From the NCBI RefSeq assembly GCF_024181405.1, contig NZ_CP051302.1, forward strand, positions 1,798,001-1,862,000: a stretch of DNA of 64,000 nt. The letters are read 5' to 3'. Positions 61,843 through 64,000 of the stretch are shown here, in pieces. A model generated the notes under the pieces. That model saw only the letters and a program-made list of their open reading frames with translations. It was not told the origin of the DNA and ran no database searches. A program made the position numbers and the translations under genes. The stretch is from Treponema denticola. Its GTDB lineage: Bacteria; Spirochaetota; Spirochaetia; Treponematales; Treponemataceae. Each line of letters opens with the position of its first letter. Position 1 is the first letter of the stretch.

Positions 61843-62610
61843 TTAGAACAGGTTTTCGATATAATCCGTACCGCATTTTAAACCGGAAAGCCAATTTAAA
61901 AAATTATTCACCTGTTCATCTTTATATATTGCACCATGCTGCGGAGCTATCATCAGGGGATTTAAACGGCGTACATTTTCTACCCATTTGCTGACAATCT
62001 TATTGGAAGCCATATACCTGACATGGAAGCCTTCAATCAAAGGAAGGTGCTTTTCAAAATTTTCTACAAAGGAAGGTTCATCGTCATCATCAAAAACTGC
62101 GGCCCCTATATCCCCGCTAAAAAGAATACGGGAGCGCTCATCGTATAAACCGAATTGCCCCGGAGAATGCATAAAATGCGAAGGAATACACTTCATATTT
62201 GAGCCTGAGGGAAGCGATATACTCATCCCTTTGTCCGGTATCGGAACCATTCTCGAAATATCCACTATGCCGAAGTGGGGCATAAATCGAATCCAAAGCG
62301 AAGAAATATATATTTTAGCTTTTGTGATGCCGAGCCATAAAGCTATACCGGAAGAAACATCGGGGTCTTGATGTGAGAAAAAAATAGTATCTATTTTATC
62401 CACGGAAATAAAGCGGCTTACGGCAGTAACAACTCTGGAAAAAAGATGAACTCCGCCCGGATCAAGAAGGACTCCCCTACCCCTGTCTATAATAAGATAC
62501 TGCATTGTCTGTACAGCACCCTTTCTCTGTTTGCTTTCCGAACCAAGCCATATAAATTTATGATCTGCATCTTCATATAAAACAATACCGTCAATGCCGT
62601 TATTTTCCAT
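61843..62610 (-). CDS. Diiron metallo-beta-lactamase-fold oxygen sensor (ODP-like)
   Basis: 255 aa of the metallo-beta-lactamase fold in the flavodiiron subgroup. The metal motif FFSHQDPDVSSG replaces the HxExDH of flavodiiron enzymes. Further ligands are probably in CIPSHFMHSPGQFGLYD, LFSGDIGAAVF and MIAPQHGAIYKD. There is no flavodoxin domain, so it is not a full oxygen reductase. With the neighbouring soluble chemoreceptor it fits the ODP proteins that bind iron and oxygen for chemotaxis. The start at 62610 follows AAGGAG. Confidence 0.92.
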   Translation of the reverse strand: MENNGIDGIVLYEDADHKFIWLGSESKQRKGAVQTMQYLIIDRGRGVLLDPGGVHLFSRVVTAVSRFISVDKIDTIFFSHQDPDVSSGIALWLGITKAKIYISSLWIRFMPHFGIVDISRMVPIPDKGMSISLPSGSNMKCIPSHFMHSPGQFGLYDERSRILFSGDIGAAVFDDDDEPSFVENFEKHLPLIEGFHVRYMASNKIVSKWVENVRRLNPLMIAPQHGAIYKDEQVNNFLNWLSGLKCGTDYIENLF

Positions 62611-62730
62611 ATCAAAACTCCTTATTGCGAGTCAACTCAAATTTACAAAATACAATATATCAACAATTGAGGTAATTTACAAGTATTTTTATAGAAAGAA
62701 ATAACTGTATTTTTATAAGAAAAAATAAAG

Positions 62731-63492
62731 CTACTTTCTTGCTATGAGAACCATCGTTCTCGCCTTTTCGTTATAGGGCGAAAAATCAAAATCGCCGTAT
62801 ATTTCTACCGAAGAAAAGCCGGCTGCCAACATAAGCCTTTTTAACTCCACGGCGGAATAAAGACGTTGAACATAGGTGTGGTCGGCCTTCCTTCCCTGCT
62901 CATCATAAAGAATCCAGCGGGAGCTTAAACCTTCCCAAGCTCCTTCAACGGAGTATTCGGTTAAGACCGTAAACCCGGCTCTCTCAAACCATTCGCCCTC
63001 GGTAAAATCGCGCACGGCTATTTCTCTTCCCGTCATTTCGAGAATGAACCAGCCATTAGGCTTTATGGATTGGGCTATGTTCTTTAAGATTTGCATGTCT
63101 TCTTCGATTGTGCTGCAATACCCGAAACTCGTATACATGCTGATAGCCGCATCAAAACCTTCGGGGCGGACAAATTTACGCAAGTCTCCCTGAATAAGCT
63201 CTATGTCGACACCTTCATCTTGAGCCGAATCCATAGCAGCATTTAAAAATGGTCGGATTAAGTCGATGCCCGTAACCTTAGCCTTTCTTATTGCAAGCTC
63301 GATGGCAATCCTTCCCGGGCCGCAGCCTGCATCCAAGATCGAAATCCCTGCATTATCCACAGGAACGCCTATTATCCTCAAAATAGATTCCGCAACGGTA
63401 GGAGCTTCGGCCCACCTCTGCGTATCAAACATAATCGGAGCATACTCCGCCCAAAAAGTTTCGTTTTCAAACCAATCTGCAAGTTTTCCCAT
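62731..63492 (-). CDS. Class I SAM-dependent methyltransferase
   Basis: 253 aa. Motif I is ISILDAGCGPGRIAIELA, motif II region KVTGIDLIRPFLNAA, and post-I LRKFVRPEGFDAAISMYTSFGY. Small-molecule methyltransferase type (Methyltransf_11/25); substrate unknown. Its ATG overlaps the stop of the DJ-1/PfpI gene (TAATG), so the two are coupled. It ends 121 nt before the ODP gene. Confidence 0.9.
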   Translation of the reverse strand: MGKLADWFENETFWAEYAPIMFDTQRWAEAPTVAESILRIIGVPVDNAGISILDAGCGPGRIAIELAIRKAKVTGIDLIRPFLNAAMDSAQDEGVDIELIQGDLRKFVRPEGFDAAISMYTSFGYCSTIEEDMQILKNIAQSIKPNGWFILEMTGREIAVRDFTEGEWFERAGFTVLTEYSVEGAWEGLSSRWILYDEQGRKADHTYVQRLYSAVELKRLMLAAGFSSVEIYGDFDFSPYNEKARTMVLIARK

Positions 63493-64000
63493 TATCGTGC
63501 CACCACCTCAGTTTTAAGTTTATTTAATGCGGTTTTTCCACAAATAGCTTCTACAATTGCAAAGGCAAATTCTTCTGCAGCCCCTGCTGCACAGGCCGTT
63601 ATTATATTTCCGTCTCTGATGACACGCTCTCCGGCCTTAGGCTTTGTACTCAAATCCTGTCCCATACCGGGGTAGCAGGTATAGTTTTTTCCTTCTAAAA
63701 GGCCCCAAGAGCCCAGGGCAAGGGCAGGAGCCGCGCAGATTGCAGCTACGATTCCTCCGCCTGCAAGGGTCTTTTTTGCAAATTCTCTGACAGCCTCTGA
63801 GCCGGCAAGAGTGCTGCTGTTAGGAAGGCCGCCGGGAAGGATGACGGCAATTAAATCGCCATCCGTTTGCAAGGCTTCTTCCAACACAATATCACAGGTT
63901 ATAGGAACCTTGTGAGAAGAAACTATAGTTTTCCCTCCAACACCAACCGTAATCAAATCTATTCCGGCCCTTCTCAAATAATCTATGGGCGTAAGGGCTT
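63492..64000 (-). CDS. DJ-1/PfpI-family protein, 5' end beyond window
   Basis: About 169 codons visible; the reading frame is open to the right edge (ALTPIDYLRRAGIDLITVG), and the family's first 10-20 residues lie outside. The nucleophile Cys is in GGGIVAAICAAPALALG with Glu/His partners nearby. ThiJ/DJ-1 proteins act as glyoxalase-like, chaperone or deglycase enzymes. It is upstream of and overlaps the methyltransferase gene. A TTG at 63977 could be read as a start but would cut the conserved N-terminus. Confidence 0.93.
   Translation of the reverse strand, partial: ALTPIDYLRRAGIDLITVGVGGKTIVSSHKVPITCDIVLEEALQTDGDLIAVILPGGLPNSSTLAGSEAVREFAKKTLAGGGIVAAICAAPALALGSWGLLEGKNYTCYPGMGQDLSTKPKAGERVIRDGNIITACAAGAAEEFAFAIVEAICGKTALNKLKTEVVAR

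Noticed and set aside
1..64000. CRISPR arrays, complete IS elements, prophage or integrated plasmid
   Set aside because: No regularly spaced direct repeats, transposase with terminal repeats, integrase or phage structural genes were seen. The Rpn-like gene alone does not make a mobile element.

Overview
The window is a chromosomal segment of a spirochaete, most likely Treponema denticola or a close relative. This rests on gene content and protein character: low-to-moderate G+C, permissive spirochaetal lipoboxes, an RpoB with Asn at the rifampicin hot-spot serine, a hexokinase of eukaryote-like type, a selenoprotein SelD, and a diiron ODP oxygen-sensor gene beside a soluble chemoreceptor, a pair I recall being studied in T. 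denticola. The species call comes from recognition, not from a database search.

Left part (1-10.8 kb, minus strand): the transcription-translation superoperon tRNA-Thr, rpmG, tRNA-Trp, secE, nusG, rplK, rplA, rplJ, rplL, rpoB, rpoC (cut by the left edge). It is driven by a near-consensus promoter at 10733-10761 and punctuated by strong hairpins on both sides of rplL. From 10.8 to 15.6 kb lies a C39-peptidase ABC exporter with its HlyD-like adaptor and TolC-like channel. From 15.7 to 17.5 kb (plus) lie two envelope proteins, a lipoprotein and a LysM-like protein.

Middle (17.5-31.8 kb): a propeller/deacetylase-like exported protein, two small unknowns, a Rpn/PD-(D/E)xK nuclease, a two-TM potassium channel with a separate cyclic-nucleotide-binding-like subunit, an M42 peptidase, an ABC half-transporter whose promoter spacer contains a G9 tract, malic enzyme, shikimate kinase, a lipoprotein, a LigB/MEMO-AMMECR1 fusion and an ankyrin-repeat protein.

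Selenium region (31.8-46.1 kb): queA, a class-V aminotransferase/cysteine desulfurase, selD with an in-frame UGA at codon 21 plus a SECIS-like hairpin, an FMN-binding lipoprotein, and the yedE, tusA-like, DUF3343 operon. Hexokinase, metK, an EamA transporter, rpsU, a GNAT, a MATE pump and arcC follow, and then selA. Together yedE, the TusA-like carrier, DUF3343, the desulfurase, SelD and SelA would import selenium, deliver it, activate it to selenophosphate and load it on tRNA-Sec. selB and selC are not in the window.

Right part (46.1-64 kb): uvrC, an Hpt protein, htpG, a YdjI/YdjG/YdjH-like SPFH-zinc ribbon-TPM operon, a GNAT, prmC (carrying an intergenic-type repeat in frame), prfA, priA, a family-4 uracil-DNA glycosylase, an SPFH-like membrane protein, the chemoreceptor-ODP pair, a methyltransferase and a DJ-1/PfpI protein cut by the right edge. 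Several genes (selA, malic enzyme and the divergent pair at 30.8 kb) have a -10 box 6-7 nt before the start codon and no Shine-Dalgarno sequence, which predicts leaderless mRNAs. I saw no CRISPR array, complete insertion sequence, prophage or rRNA.
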